DNA of 64,000 nt, from positions 186,001 to 250,000 of the forward strand of contig CAVSGQ010000014.1 in the NCBI GenBank assembly GCA_963727495.1, read 5' to 3'. This DNA is from Actinophytocola sp963727495 (GTDB lineage: Bacteria; Actinomycetota; Actinomycetes; Mycobacteriales; Pseudonocardiaceae). The notes under the pieces are model-generated. The model was given only the letters and a program-made list of their open reading frames with translations, ran no database searches and was not told where the DNA came from. A program made the position numbers and the translations under genes. Below, piece by piece: positions 1 through 57,400 of the stretch (its first letter is position 1; every line of letters starts with the position of its first letter).

Positions 1-5115
<5,115 letters not shown>

Positions 5116-5121
5116 CAGGAT

Positions 5122-5126
5122 CTCCC
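5122..5126 (-). promoter_or_regulatory. Ribosome binding site of pksE
   Basis: GGGAG six bases before ATG 5115, inside the 18-bp gap after the pksD stop (5134-5136). Confidence 0.7.
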
Positions 5127-5133
5127 GGGCACG

Positions 5134-36789
<31,656 letters not shown>

Positions 36790-36977
36790 GGACGTCCTCA
36801 AAACTCACTCGTGAAAAGGGAGCTTGCACAGGAAATAGACCCGCGAATTCGCGTGGTCTCGTATTCGGTTTCCGTACGGAGAAATCGCCTACCGGCCCGG
36901 ACCAGCTCTGACTGGTTCTCACGCTAGTAATGGGCGTGATGGCGACCAACCCCTACGGCCCCCACCGCCGCGCGCAC
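36790..36977 (-). promoter_or_regulatory. Leader and probable promoter region of pksD
   Basis: Noticeably more AT-rich than anything else in the window, between the hairpin and the pksD start. It contains a 12-bp palindrome CGCGAATTCGCG (36842-36853), a 10-bp palindrome TCCGTACGGA (36871-36880) and a small inverted repeat ACCAG...CTGGT (36901-36916). I see no convincing -35/-10 pair. The palindromes are candidate operators. No protein fits here. Confidence 0.5.
36795..36800 (-). promoter_or_regulatory. Ribosome binding site of pksD
   Basis: TGAGGA five bases before ATG at 36789. It decides the start in favour of MSELRT and against the TTG at 36801, which overlaps the site. Confidence 0.75.
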
Positions 36978-37021
36978 GAAGGACTCCTCCCGGACCCGTA
37001 GACGTCCGGGAGGAGTCCTTC
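36978..37021. terminator. Perfect 18-bp-stem hairpin, probable terminator of the pksA-B-C-transporter unit
   Basis: Left arm 36978-36995 (GAAGGACTCCTCCCGGAC) and right arm 37004-37021 are exact reverse complements with an 8-nt loop (CCGTAGAC). It lies 26 bp beyond the permease stop. No T-run follows, as is common for high-GC actinomycetes. It is symmetrical and could act on either strand. Confidence 0.8.
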
Positions 37022-37047
37022 CGCGATGTCGACCCCTATTCGGGGGT

Positions 37048-38931
37048 TCAGGCGACCAGCCCCTGCCCCTTGCGTGTCAACCCCTGACCGTCGCGGGGGT
37101 GCAGGTGCCGCAGGCGGCGCTGCTGGGTGAGGAAGGTCCGCCCGGCGATGCCGAAGGCCACCGCGGCGAGCAGGAACATCAGCGCGATCGTCGGCCACTG
37201 CCAGGCGTCGGGCAGGTAGAGGGCGAGGAACCACACCTTGGCGATGTCGCCGGACAGCTTCATCACCATCGGCACCAGCGCCTGGGGGAACAGCGCGATG
37301 CAGCCGAGGCCGAATGTCCCCCACAGCAGCCGCTGCCGCGCCTTCGGCATGGCCTTGAGCACCGACGTGTCGGCGGCGACGTTCTCCTGCGGCTCCTTGC
37401 CGGCTCGCATCAGGTAGAGCAGTTCGGGACCGCGGGCGGCGAGCCTGCGGACCGCGACCCGGCCGAGCACCGAGAAGTAGAACAGCCCGGTGACCACGCC
37501 GACCGCGACACCCGCGACCCGGACCTGGTCGTTGTCCAGCACGGTGCCGATGATCACCGGCACCAGCGCGGGCACGGTCAGCACGAGCGCGGCGAACAGC
37601 ATGGCGAACGCGCCGCCGGTGGCGTCGCCGTGGTCCATCGGCGAGTACCGGCTGCGGTGCGGGTCGGGTCCGGGCGCGAGCTGGGTGATCCCGATCAGGG
37701 GGACCAGGCCCAGGCCGGCGCCGAGCACGCCGGCGGTCGCCGCCGAGGCCCACGGCCACAGCTCGAGGTGCCCGCTCAGCACCGTGCCGAGGACGGCCAG
37801 CACCACCGACAGCGGGCCGAACAGCGTGAGCCAGGCCAGCTGGCGGCCGCGCACGTCGCTGTCCTCGGTGCCCGGGGCGACCAGGTTCATCCACAGTGCC
37901 GTGCCGTCCTGGCCGTACAGGTTCGCGCTGGTCGCCGCCCCCATCAGCGCGGTGAGCGCGCCGGTGAACGGCAGCAGCGCCGTCGAGCCGAACGCGAGCG
38001 GCACCAGGCAGGACAGCACCGCGAACACCGGCGGGACCACGAGGTTCTGCACCCGCAGCGGGCTGCGCCACCACGTGCGCAGCTCCTTGAGGTAGATCGA
38101 GCCGGTGGCGCCGCCGGCCCGGGCCGGGCGGCCGGCCGTGCCGCGCACCGCGGGCCTGCCGAGCCGGGGCGGACCCAGCACCCGGCCCCAGGCCACCACG
38201 AGCAGCCCGACGAGCACCACGAGACCGGCCAGCGGCAGCACGGTCATGACCCAGTCGCGGCGGGCGGCCGCGTCGATCGCGACCAGCCCCCAGCTCGACG
38301 GCAGCGCCCGGACGACGGTCGAGAACGCCGTCGAGAAGCCGTTGGTGAGCACGGAGTCGATGGCGACGAACACGATCCAGCCCGACGAGGCGACCACGAG
38401 CATCGCCGCGGTGATCACGGCGGTGGTGGCGGCGCCGGCCCGGGAGCGGGACAGCGCACCGAACATCCGCGCGGTGAGCCGGGACAGCAGCACGACGAGG
38501 GTGAGCTGCAGCAGGGTGGCCGGCACCGAGAGCACCACCGGGAGCACGCCGCCGAGCCGGGTCGCGAGCACCACCGTCGAGGCGAACGCGACGAGCGTGA
38601 CGGCCGTGGTGATGCCGACGAACGCGGCGCCGAGCAGCCCGACCGCGAGCTTGCGCCGCGGCACCGGCAGCGGCGCGAAGTGCTCGGCGCGCAGCACCGG
38701 CTCGCCGACCCACGCGGGCCCGAGCATCCAGCCGAACGCCCAGATCGCCAGCACCACCGCGAGCAGGTCCAGCACGGTGGTAAGGGAGGTGCCCTGGATC
38801 GTGGCCACCCCGATCGTGCCGAACGCGGCGAGGGCGCCGAGCAGCCCGCCGGTGACCATCCAGTTGGCCCTGCTGCCGGTGGCCACCCGGCGCAGGATCG
38901 CGAGCTTCATCCTGATCAGGACGCCAACCAC
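37048..38931 (-). CDS. ABC exporter membrane subunit (large ABC-2-like permease)
   Basis: Predicted membrane component of an exporter driven by the adjacent ATPase, probably for the polyketide or a precursor. The protein of about 627 aa is built from many hydrophobic stretches, for example GGLLGALAAFGTIGVATI near the N-terminus, LAVVLAIWAFGWMLGPAW, and paired segments towards the C-terminus ending in IALMFLLAAVAFGIAG. I estimate 12 or more membrane spans. The start is ambiguous. GTG at 38931 has GGAGGGG five bases upstream and overlaps the ATPase stop by 16 bp; ATG at 38910 (MKLAILRRVATG) sits five bases after that stop with a weak site. I prefer 38931 on the ribosome-binding site. Reading frame open further upstream (to about 39471) is antisense-like in composition and overlaps the ATPase, so it is not part of the gene. 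The gene is last in the A-B-C-transporter unit and is followed by a strong hairpin. Substrate is unknown. Confidence 0.85.
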   Translation of the reverse strand: MVGVLIRMKLAILRRVATGSRANWMVTGGLLGALAAFGTIGVATIQGTSLTTVLDLLAVVLAIWAFGWMLGPAWVGEPVLRAEHFAPLPVPRRKLAVGLLGAAFVGITTAVTLVAFASTVVLATRLGGVLPVVLSVPATLLQLTLVVLLSRLTARMFGALSRSRAGAATTAVITAAMLVVASSGWIVFVAIDSVLTNGFSTAFSTVVRALPSSWGLVAIDAAARRDWVMTVLPLAGLVVLVGLLVVAWGRVLGPPRLGRPAVRGTAGRPARAGGATGSIYLKELRTWWRSPLRVQNLVVPPVFAVLSCLVPLAFGSTALLPFTGALTALMGAATSANLYGQDGTALWMNLVAPGTEDSDVRGRQLAWLTLFGPLSVVLAVLGTVLSGHLELWPWASAATAGVLGAGLGLVPLIGITQLAPGPDPHRSRYSPMDHGDATGGAFAMLFAALVLTVPALVPVIIGTVLDNDQVRVAGVAVGVVTGLFYFSVLGRVAVRRLAARGPELLYLMRAGKEPQENVAADTSVLKAMPKARQRLLWGTFGLGCIALFPQALVPMVMKLSGDIAKVWFLALYLPDAWQWPTIALMFLLAAVAFGIAGRTFLTQQRRLRHLHPRDGQGLTRKGQGLVA

Positions 38932-39689
38932 GACAGCCCCTCCGCCCCGGCCACCTCGGCGCCGACGAGCTCGACGAACGCCTCCTCCAGAGTCCGGCCG
39001 ACGCGCACCCCGTCGACCGGGCCCTCGGCCAGGATCGTGCCCTTCGCCATGATCGCCACGGTGTCGCACAGCTGCTCCACCAGCGCCATCACATGGCTGG
39101 ACAGCACGACCGAGCCACCCGAGGCGACGAACCCGCGCAGGATCATCTTGAGCTTGGCGGCCGACACCGGGTCGATCGCCTCGAACGGCTCGTCGAGCAC
39201 CAGCAGCCGGGGCGCGTGCAGCAGCGCGCACGCCAGGCCGATCTTCTTCCGCATGCCCGTCGAGTAGTCGATGATCAGCGTGCGTTCGGTGTCGCCGTCG
39301 AGCTCCAGGACCTCCAGCAGCTCGTCCGTCCGCGCGGTGACCGTGGCCCGGTCCAGGCCGCGCAGGCGGCCGATGTGGGTGAGCAGCTCGCGCCCGGTGA
39401 GCTGCTCGGGCATGGCCAGGCCGTCGGGCAGCACGCCCAGCATCCGTTTGGCCTTGTCGGGTTCCTTCCACAGGTCCACGCCGAAGACGAGCGACCGGCC
39501 CTCGTCGGGCCGCAGCAGGCCGATCGCCATGGAGAGCATGGTGGTCTTCCCCGCGCCGTTCGGCCCGACCAGCCCGTAGAAGGACCCGGGAGCCACGGTG
39601 AGCTCGGCATGTCTGACCGCCGGGTGATCGCCGAACGTCTTGTGTAAGCCGGCAATCGCCAGTGCGGGTGTCTGGCCGTTCGCGTTCAC
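38916..39689 (-). CDS. ABC exporter ATP-binding subunit
   Basis: Energises export through the membrane protein encoded immediately downstream. The 257-aa single-domain ATPase shows Walker A GPNGAGKTT (residues 42-50), an ABC signature YSTGM (142-146), Walker B RLLVLDEP (161-168, catalytic Glu167) and the H-loop His199 in LSSHV. The Q-loop position reads LPDGLAMPEQLT, with Asp where Gln is usual; I believe related ATPases carry acidic residues there. The GTG start at 39689 is preceded by GAAGGAG about seven bases away. It begins 61 bp downstream of the pksC stop, with no obvious terminator between, so it is probably co-transcribed with pksA-C. Position inside the PKS locus suggests self-resistance or product efflux; that role is inferred. 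Confidence 0.93.
   Translation of the reverse strand: MNANGQTPALAIAGLHKTFGDHPAVRHAELTVAPGSFYGLVGPNGAGKTTMLSMAIGLLRPDEGRSLVFGVDLWKEPDKAKRMLGVLPDGLAMPEQLTGRELLTHIGRLRGLDRATVTARTDELLEVLELDGDTERTLIIDYSTGMRKKIGLACALLHAPRLLVLDEPFEAIDPVSAAKLKMILRGFVASGGSVVLSSHVMALVEQLCDTVAIMAKGTILAEGPVDGVRVGRTLEEAFVELVGAEVAGAEGLSWLAS
38937..38943 (-). promoter_or_regulatory. Ribosome binding site supporting the GTG start of the permease
   Basis: GGAGGGG five bases upstream of GTG 38931, within the end of the ATPase gene. It favours the overlapping start over ATG 38910. Confidence 0.6.
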
Positions 39690-39750
39690 TCGGGACTCCT
39701 TCGCTGAAGAACCATGCCGTCGGGCAGGTCTGGTCGTGCGGTGCGGGCGG
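39690..39750 (-). other. Short gap between pksC and the ABC ATPase
   Basis: 61 bp with the ATPase ribosome binding site (GAAGGAG) at its downstream end and no clear hairpin or promoter. Read-through from pksC is likely. Confidence 0.6.
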
Positions 39751-49887
<10,137 letters not shown>

Positions 49888-49891
<4 letters not shown>

Positions 49892-52800
49892 GGTCCCGCC
49901 TCCCCGGAATCAGCCCTGTTGGTCGCCTGGAGCGGCGAGTGTTCGGCGTCACGTTCCCCCGAGGCGGCGGTGGCCAGCCGCAGCAGGCTCTCGCCGTCCA
50001 TCGCGTCGAGCGCGTCCGGGTCGGCGGCCGCGGGTTCCGGCTCCTCGCCGCCGGCCAGGCGCAGCAGCAGGTCGAGCACGCCGGCCTCGCGCAGCCGGGA
50101 CAGCGGGATGCTCGCCAGCGCCCGGCGGACGGCGGCGTCCTCGGCCGGCTCGGCGGGCCCGGTGTCGCCGTCCGGGCACAGCAGGGTCAGCACGTGCCCG
50201 GCGAGCGCGGCGGGCGTCGGGTGGTCGAACACCGCCGTCGCGGGCAGCGGCAGGCCCGTCCCCGCCCGCAGCCGGTCGCGCAGTTGCACCGCGGACAGCG
50301 AGTCGAACCCGAGGTCGCGGAACGCCCGGTCCGGCTCGACGCCGGCCGCGGAGTCGTGCCCGAGCACGATCGCGGCCTGCGCCCTGACCAGCTCCAGCGC
50401 CCGGTCCTCCCGTTCGTGGCCGGGCAGCGCGGCGAGCTCGGCGCGCAGCGCACCGGTGTCGGCGGCGGGCTCCGGCTCGGCGACGCGGGCCTCGGGCAGG
50501 TCGGCCAGCAGCGGGCTCGGCCGGTGCAGGGTGAACGTCGGGGCGAACCGGGCCCAGTCGACGCCGGCGACGGTGACGCACGGCTCGCCGGTGTCCACGG
50601 CACGCTTCATGGCGGCCAGCGCGGGCTGAGCCGCCATCGCCAGCACGCCGTGGCGGCGCAGCGCCTCGCCGGTGGCGCCCGCGCCCATCCCGCCGCCCAT
50701 CCCGCCGCCCGTTCCGGCGCCCGCCCAGGCGCCCCAGGCGATCGAGGTCGCCGGCAGGCCGCGCGCGGCGCGGCCGAGGGCGACGGCGTCCAGGCTCGCG
50801 TTCGCCGCGGCGTAGGCGCCCTGCCCGGCCCCGCCCCAGGTGGCGGCCGCCGAGGAGAACAGGACGAACGCCTCGACCCCGGCACCGCACAGGTCGTCCA
50901 GGTTGAGCGCGCCGGTGACCTTGGCGTCGAGGACCTCGGCCAGCCGCCCGGTCGTGGTGCCGGCCAGCGGCGTCAGGTCGCCGGTCCCGGCGGCGTGCAC
51001 GACGGCGGTGAGCGGGTACTCCGCCGGCACGGCTGCGAGCAGCGCGGCCAGCGCGTCGCGGTCGGCGACGTCGCAGGCGGCGACGGTCGCCTTGGCGCCC
51101 AGTTCGTTCAGCTCCGCGACCAGCTCGGTCGCTCCGGGCGCACGGTCGCCGCTGCGGCTGGTGAGCAGCAGGTGCGCGGCGCCGTGCCGGGCGAGCCACC
51201 GGGCCACGTGGCCGCCGAGCGCGCCGGTGCCGCCGGTGACCAGGACCGTCCCGTGTGGACTCCAGTCGTGCGGGAGCCGGTCTGCGGCGGGCGCGCGGAC
51301 CAGCCTGCGGGCCACGGTCCCGCCCGGGCGCACCGCGACCTGGTCCTCGGTGCCGGCCAGGACCGCGGCGAGCGCGCCCGGCTCCGGCGGGCCGGCCAGG
51401 GCGATCACGCCACCCCACCGGTCCGGGTGTTCCAGGGCGGCGACCCGGCCGAGCGCGGCCACCGCGTGCGCGGTGCGGCTGTCCTCGGCGTCGGGGGTGG
51501 CGACCCACAGCGGCGCGCCGGCGGGCAGGCCGCGCAGCAGCGCGAGCGTGCCGGCCAGGCCGGTGGTGAGCACCGGATGGTCGGGGTGGGCGCGCTCGTC
51601 CAGCGCCAGCAGGGACAGCACGCCGCTCGGGCGGTCGTCCCGGTCGGCGAGCCGGTCGGGCGGGTCGGTGACGCGCACGGGCGTGCCGCCGTGCCCGGCG
51701 ATCGCGTCCGCGCAGGCCGCCGCCAGGTCGGCGCCGCCAGGCGGTTCGAGGATCCACCAGGTGCCGGACAGCGCGGGCCGCCCGGCGGCGGGTACCGGCC
51801 GCCACTGCGTGCGGTAGCGCCAGCCGTCGGCGGCCGGGGCCTCCCGGGCCGGCCAGTAGCGGGCGCGCTGGAAGGCGTAGGTGGGCAGGTCGACCGCGCG
51901 GCCGCCCCAGCCGGCGAACACCCGGTCCCAGGCGACGTCGACGCCGCGTACGTGCGCGGCCGCCAGCGCCCGCAGTGCCGACTCGGCCTCGTCCCGCCCG
52001 GCGCGCAGCATCGGAACCGCCCGGGCGCCCTCGCCGTCGGCGAAGGCGGACAGCACCGCGTCCGGGCCGAGCTCGACGAAGGTGGTGACGTTCTCCTCGC
52101 GCAGGCGCCGGACACCGTCGGCGAAGCGGACCGTGTCGCGGACCTGCGCCACCCAGTGGCCGGGGTCGGTCACGTCCGCACCGGCACCGCCGGCGACGAC
52201 GGGGATGCGCGGTTCGCGGTAGGTCAGGGTGTGCGCGACGGCGGCGAACTCGTCGAGCATCGGCTCCATCAACCGCGAGTGGAACGCGTGCGACACGGTC
52301 AGCCGCTTGACCCTGCGCCCCTGGGCCCGCCACGTACCCTCCAGCGCGTCGACGTTGCGTTCGGTGCCGGAGACGACGATCGAGTTCGGGCCGTTCACCG
52401 CCGCGACGTCGACCTCCGGCGGAACCTCGTCCTCGCGCGCCTCGCCCGCGAGCATCGCCCCGCCCTCGGGCAGCGCCCCCATGAGCTCACCGCGCGCGGC
52501 GACCAGCGTGCACGCGTCGTCGAGCGAGAGCACCCCGGCGACGTGCGCGGCGGCGATCTCGCCGATCGAGTGGCCCAGCAGGAAGTCCGGCGTGACGCCC
52601 CAGGACTCCAGCAGCCGGAACAGCGCGACCTCGAGCGCGAACAGCCCGGCCTGGGCGTGTTGCGTGCGGCCCAGCAGGACGGCGTCGTCGAACGGGACGG
52701 CGCCGAGCCGGGCGCGGACCTCGTCGAGCGCGGCCGCGAACACCGGGAACGCCTGGTGAAGCGCGGAGCCCATGCCGGCCCGCTGCGCGCCCTGCCCGGT

Positions 52801-54459
52801 GAACAGGAACGCCAGCCCGCCGCCGCCGGCCACGCCGGTCACCACGGCGCCGGACTCGTCGCCGGCCGCCAGCGCGGACAGCCCGGCCACGCACCCGTCC
52901 CGGTCGGCGGCGAGCACCACCGCCCGGTGGTCGAGCGGGGTCCGCGTGGTGGCCAGCGACAGCGCGAGGTCCACGTCGGACTCGTCGGGCAGCGCGGACG
53001 CCAGCCGTTCGGCCTGCCCGCGCAGCCCGGCCGCGGACCGGCCGGACACCAGCCACGGCAGCACCGCCGGCGGGGTGCCCGGGTCGCGCCCGGCGGTCAC
53101 CGCGGGGGCCTGCTCGACGATCACGTGCGCGTTGGTGCCGCTCACCCCGAACGCCGACACCGCCGCCCGGCGCGGACGCCCGGCGTCCGGCCAGGGGCGG
53201 GACTCGGCCAGCAGCGAGACCGCGCCGCACGACCAGTCCACCACCGGGGTCGGCGCGTCCACGTGCAGGGTGCGCGGCAGCACCCCGTGCCGCATCGCGC
53301 CGACCATCTTGATCACGCCCGCGACGCCGGCGGCGGCCTGGGTGTGGCCGATGTTCGACTTCACCGAGCCCAGCCACAGCGGCTCGCCTGCGCGGTCCCG
53401 GCCGTAGGTGGCGAGCAGGGCCTGCGCCTCGATCGGGTCGCCGAGCCGGGTGCCGGTGCCGTGCGCCTCCACGACGTCCACATCGGACGGGGTGAGCCGG
53501 GCGCGGTCCAGCGCCTGCTCGATGACCCGCTGCTGGGACGGGCCGTTGGGGGCGGTCAGGCCGCTGGACGCGCCGTCGGAGTTCACCGCCGACCCGCGGA
53601 TCACGGCGAGCACCCGGTGCCCGTCGCGGACCGCGTCGGACAGCCGCTCCAGCACCAGGATGCCTGCTCCCTCGCCCCAGCCGGTGCCGTCCGCGGCGGC
53701 GGCGAAGGACTTGCACCGCCCGTCCGGGGCCATGCCCTCGTCGAACTCGAAGCCGGAGAACATCAGCGGGCTGGCCATCACGGTCACGCCGCCGGCGAGC
53801 GCGAGGCCGCACTCCCCGTCGCGCAGTGCCGTGGCGGCGAGGTGCAGCGCGACGAGCGACGACGAGCAGGCGGTGTCGACGGTGATCGCCGGGCCCTCCA
53901 GCCCGAGCACGTAGGCGACCCGGCCGGACAGCACGCTGCTCGCGTTGCTGGTGCTCACAAAGCCCTCGAACACCTCCGGGGCCGCGTCGAGGCTGGCCGC
54001 GTAGTCGCTGTACATGTATCCGGCGAACACGCCGGTCCGGCTGCCGCGCAGGGTGCGGGCGTCGATGCCGGCCCGTTCGATCGCCTCCCAGGAGACCTCC
54101 AGCAGCAGCCGCTGCTGCGGGTCCATCGCGAGCGCCTCGCGGGGCGAGATGCCGAAGAAACCCGGATCGAACTCGCCCGCGTCGTGCACGAACCCGCCGG
54201 CCGGGGTGCGGCTTCCGGCGAGCCCGGCGAGGTCCCAGCCACGGTCGGCCGGGAAGTCCCCCACGGCGTCCACTTCGGACTCGACGAGCCGCCACAGGTC
54301 CTCGGGACCGCGGACGCCGCCCGGGTAGCGGCAGCCGATCCCGACGATCGCGATCGGCTCCACGGCCCGCTCCTCGACCTCCCGCAGCCTGCGGTTGGCC
54401 TCGCGCAGCTCGGCCGTGGCCCGCTTGAGGTACTCGAGGAGCTTCTCGTCGTTCGCCAT
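49888..54459 (-). CDS. PksB: single-module type I PKS (KS-AT-KR-ACP)
   Basis: Adds one malonyl unit and reduces the beta-keto group to a hydroxyl. I choose ATG at 54459 (MANDEKLLEYLKRATAELR) because GGGAG lies six bases upstream and the docking helix starts there; an in-frame GTG at 54483 has no better site. Length is 1,523 aa. Domains: docking helix, KS (about 54350-53110, TACSSSL), AT (about 52810-51900, GHSIGE, HAFH), KR (about 51830-50600, TGGTGALGG) and ACP (about 50370-50190, DLGFDSLSAVQL). The KR lacks LDD and has Trp eight residues before the catalytic Tyr (TWGGAGQGAY), the A-type pattern for an L-hydroxyl. After the KR is a short Gly/Met repeat (GGGMGGGMGAG). The C-terminal tail contains LDAMDGESLLRLAT, a docking helix that fits the PksC N-terminus. 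No frameshift is seen. Confidence 0.96.
50180..54350 (-). other. Module B1: KS-AT(malonyl)-KR(A-type)-ACP
   Basis: The only module of PksB. AT has GHSIGE (near 52555) and HAFH (near 52285). No DH or ER lies between AT and KR; the gap is filled by the structural KR subdomain. KR TWGGAGQGAY indicates A-type. Predicted outcome: unbranched L-beta-hydroxy unit. Confidence 0.93.
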
Positions 54460-54465
54460 GCACGT

Positions 54466-54470
54466 CTCCC
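54466..54470 (-). promoter_or_regulatory. Ribosome binding site of pksB
   Basis: GGGAG six bases before ATG 54459; decides the start at MANDEKL rather than GTG 54483. Confidence 0.7.
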
Positions 54471-54490
54471 TGGTGGCGCTCACCGGCTGC

Positions 54491-57400
54491 TCAGGACTTG
54501 GAGAACTCCTCGTCGAGAAGCTCGAACACGTCCTCCGCGGTGGCGGAGTCGAGGCTGTCGGGCGCGACCTCCGGGTCGTCGGCCGACGTCCATCTGGCCA
54601 GCAGCGCGCGCAGCCGGGCGGTGACCCGCTCGCGGTCCGCGTCCTGCTCGCCGACCCCGGCGAGCGCCTGTTCCAGACTGGCCAGCTCGGCGAGCGCCGC
54701 GGCGCCGCCGGTGGTCTTCTCCGGCGCCAGCCGGGTGGTCAGGTGCCGGGCGAGGGCGGCCGCCGTCGGGTGGTCGAACACCGTCGTGGCCGGCAGCCGC
54801 AGCCCGGTCGCCGCGGCCAGCCGGTTGCGCAGCTCCACCCCGGTGAGCGAGTCGAGACCGAGCTCGAGGAAGCCGCGGTCCGCGTCCACCGCGCCCGCCG
54901 AGCCGTACCCGAGCACGGCGGCGGCCTGGCCGCGGACCAGTTCCAGCAGGATCCGGCCGCGGTCGGCGTCCGGCGCCGCGGCGAGCCTGGCCTTCAGCGC
55001 GGCCGCCGAGCCCGCGTCGGCCGTCCGGCCGGTCACCGGCACCAGCCCGCGCAGCAGCGGCGGGACGTCGGCGGGCCGGTTGCGCAGGGCCGCCGGGCTG
55101 AAGCCCATCGGCACCACCAGGGCCGGGCCGGCCGCGAGTGCCTCGTCGAACAGCCGCAGGCCGTCCGCCGTGGACACCGGGGCGAGGCCGTAGCGGGCGA
55201 GGCGGCGCACGTCGGCCTCGGTCAGCTCGCCGGTCATGCCGGTCCGCCGCGCCCACGGCCCCCACGCCATCGACACGCCCGGCAGGCCGCGCGCGACCCG
55301 GTGCCGGGCGAGCGCGTCGAGGAAGGTGTTGGCGGCGGCGTAGTTGCCCTGCCCAGCGCCGCCGAGGACGCCGGCGGCCGAGGAGAACAGCGCGAACACG
55401 GTCAGGTCCGCGCCGGCGGTCAGCTCGTGCAGGTTCAGCGCGCCGCGGACCTTCGGGGCCAGCACGGTGTCCAGGCGCTCCGGGGTCAGCGCGGAGACCA
55501 CGCCGTCGTCGAGCACCGCGGCGGTGTGCACGACCGCGGTCAGCGGGTGCTCGGCGGGCACCGCGTCGAGCACCGCGGCGAGCGCGTCGCGGTCGGCGAC
55601 GTCGCAGGCGGCGACGGTCGCCTCGGCGCCGAGCTCGGTCAGCTCCGCGACCAGCTCGGCGGCGCCGGGGGCGCGGTCGCCGCTGCGGCTGGTGAGCAGC
55701 AGGTGCCGGTAGCCGTGCTCGCGCACCAGGTGGCGGGCCAGCTCGGCACCGAGCGTGCCGGTCGCGCCGGTGACGAGGGCGGTCCCGGTGGGCGGCCCGG
55801 TCTCGGCGGGTTCCGCGGCCGGCGGCGCGAGGCGGACCAGGCGGGGCGCGTAGGCGGTGCCGGCGCGCAGCGCCACCTGGGGCTTGCCCGCGGCGGCCGC
55901 GGCGGCGACGGCCGGCGCGACCGCGGCCGGTGAGGCCGGGTCGTCGTCGAGGTCCAGCAGCAGGAACCGGCCGGGGTGCTCGGACTGGGCGGAGCGCAGC
56001 AGGCCCCACACCGGGGCGTGGGCGAGGTCGGGCACGTCGTCGCCGGGCAGCGCGGCCACCGCACCCCGGGTGATCACCACGAGCCTGCGGTCGTCCTCGA
56101 GCCAGCTCTGCACCAGCGCGAGCGCGTCGTGCACGGGTTCGGCGCCGGGCTCGACGAGCTGGGCCAGCACGACGTCCGCGCCGTCCGGGTCGAGCTCGCC
56201 CAGCCCGAGGTGGTCCGGGCCGTGCAGGGACCAGCGGGTGAGCGGGGCGGTGGCCGGGGCGGCGAGCGGGCTCCAGTCGACGCCGAACAGCGAGTCGCCC
56301 GACGCGCGGCGCACCCCGGCGAGATCGGCCGAGGCGGGCCGGCAGACCAGCGACCGCACGGCGAGCACCGGGCTCCCGGTGTCGTCGGTGATCGCCGCCG
56401 ACACCCCGCCGTCGCCGGTGACCGCGAGCCGCACGCGCAGCGCGGTGGCACCCCGCGCGTACCGGGCGACGCCGGTGAAGGAGAACGGGAGCTCGGCCGG
56501 GCGGTCCAGGTCACCGCCGTCGTGCAGCGCCCGCGCCAGGCCGATGCCGTGCAGTGCCGCGTCGAGCAGCGCCGGGTGCAGGCCGTAGCGGTCGGCCTCG
56601 CCGCGCAGGTCCTCCGGCAGCGTCACCTCGGCACAGAGCTCGCCGTCCCGGTGCCACGCGGTGTGCATGGCCTGGAACGCCGGGCCGTAGCCGTAGCCCG
56701 CGTCGGCGGCGCCCGCGTAGAAGCCGCCGAGGTCGACCGGCTGGGCTCCGGGCGGCGGCCAGGCGGCCGGCGCGGGTTCGGTCTCGGGCGCGGCGTCGGC
56801 GACGAGGGTGCCGGTGGCGTGCCGGGTCCACCGCGCGTCCAGGGCGTCGTCGTGTCGTGCGTGGACGGTCACCTCGCGCCGGCCGTCCGGGCCCGCCGCG
56901 CCGACGGCCACCTGCAGCCGGACCGTGTCCCGCTCGGTGAGCACCAGCGGCGCCTCCAGCGTCAGCTCCTCGACGCACCGGCAGTCCACCTGCTCACCGG
57001 CGTGCAGGGCCAGCTCGACGAACGCGGTGGCCGGGAACAGGACCGTGCCGAGCACCGCGTGGTCGGCGAGCCACGGGTGGGTGCGCACGGACAGCGAGCC
57101 GGACAGGACGAGCCCGCCGTCGGCGAGGGCCATCGCGGCGCCGAGCAGCGGGTGGCCGCCGCCGTCGCGCGTGCCGGGGGCCACCGGGTCGATCCAGTAG
57201 CGGGTGCGCTGGAACGGGTAGGTCGGCAGGTCGACCGCCGGGCCGGTCCCGGTGAACCCGGTCAGGTCGGCGGGAGCGCCGTGGGCGAACAGCTCGGCGG
57301 CGGTCCGCACGATCCGGTCCGGGCCGCCGTCGTCGCGGCGCAGCGAGCCGAGCGCGACGACGGTGCCGGCGTCCTCGACGGTCTCCGCGGTCTCCTCGAC

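Noticed and set aside
36790..37047. A small gene or RNA in the gap before pksD
   Set aside because: No plausible start with a binding site and no tRNA-like fold; only the hairpin and palindromes are supported.
39000..39471. N-terminal extension of the permease to 39471
   Set aside because: It lies antiphase within the ATPase gene, is Arg/Ala-rich and lacks membrane segments; the real protein starts at 38931 or 38910.
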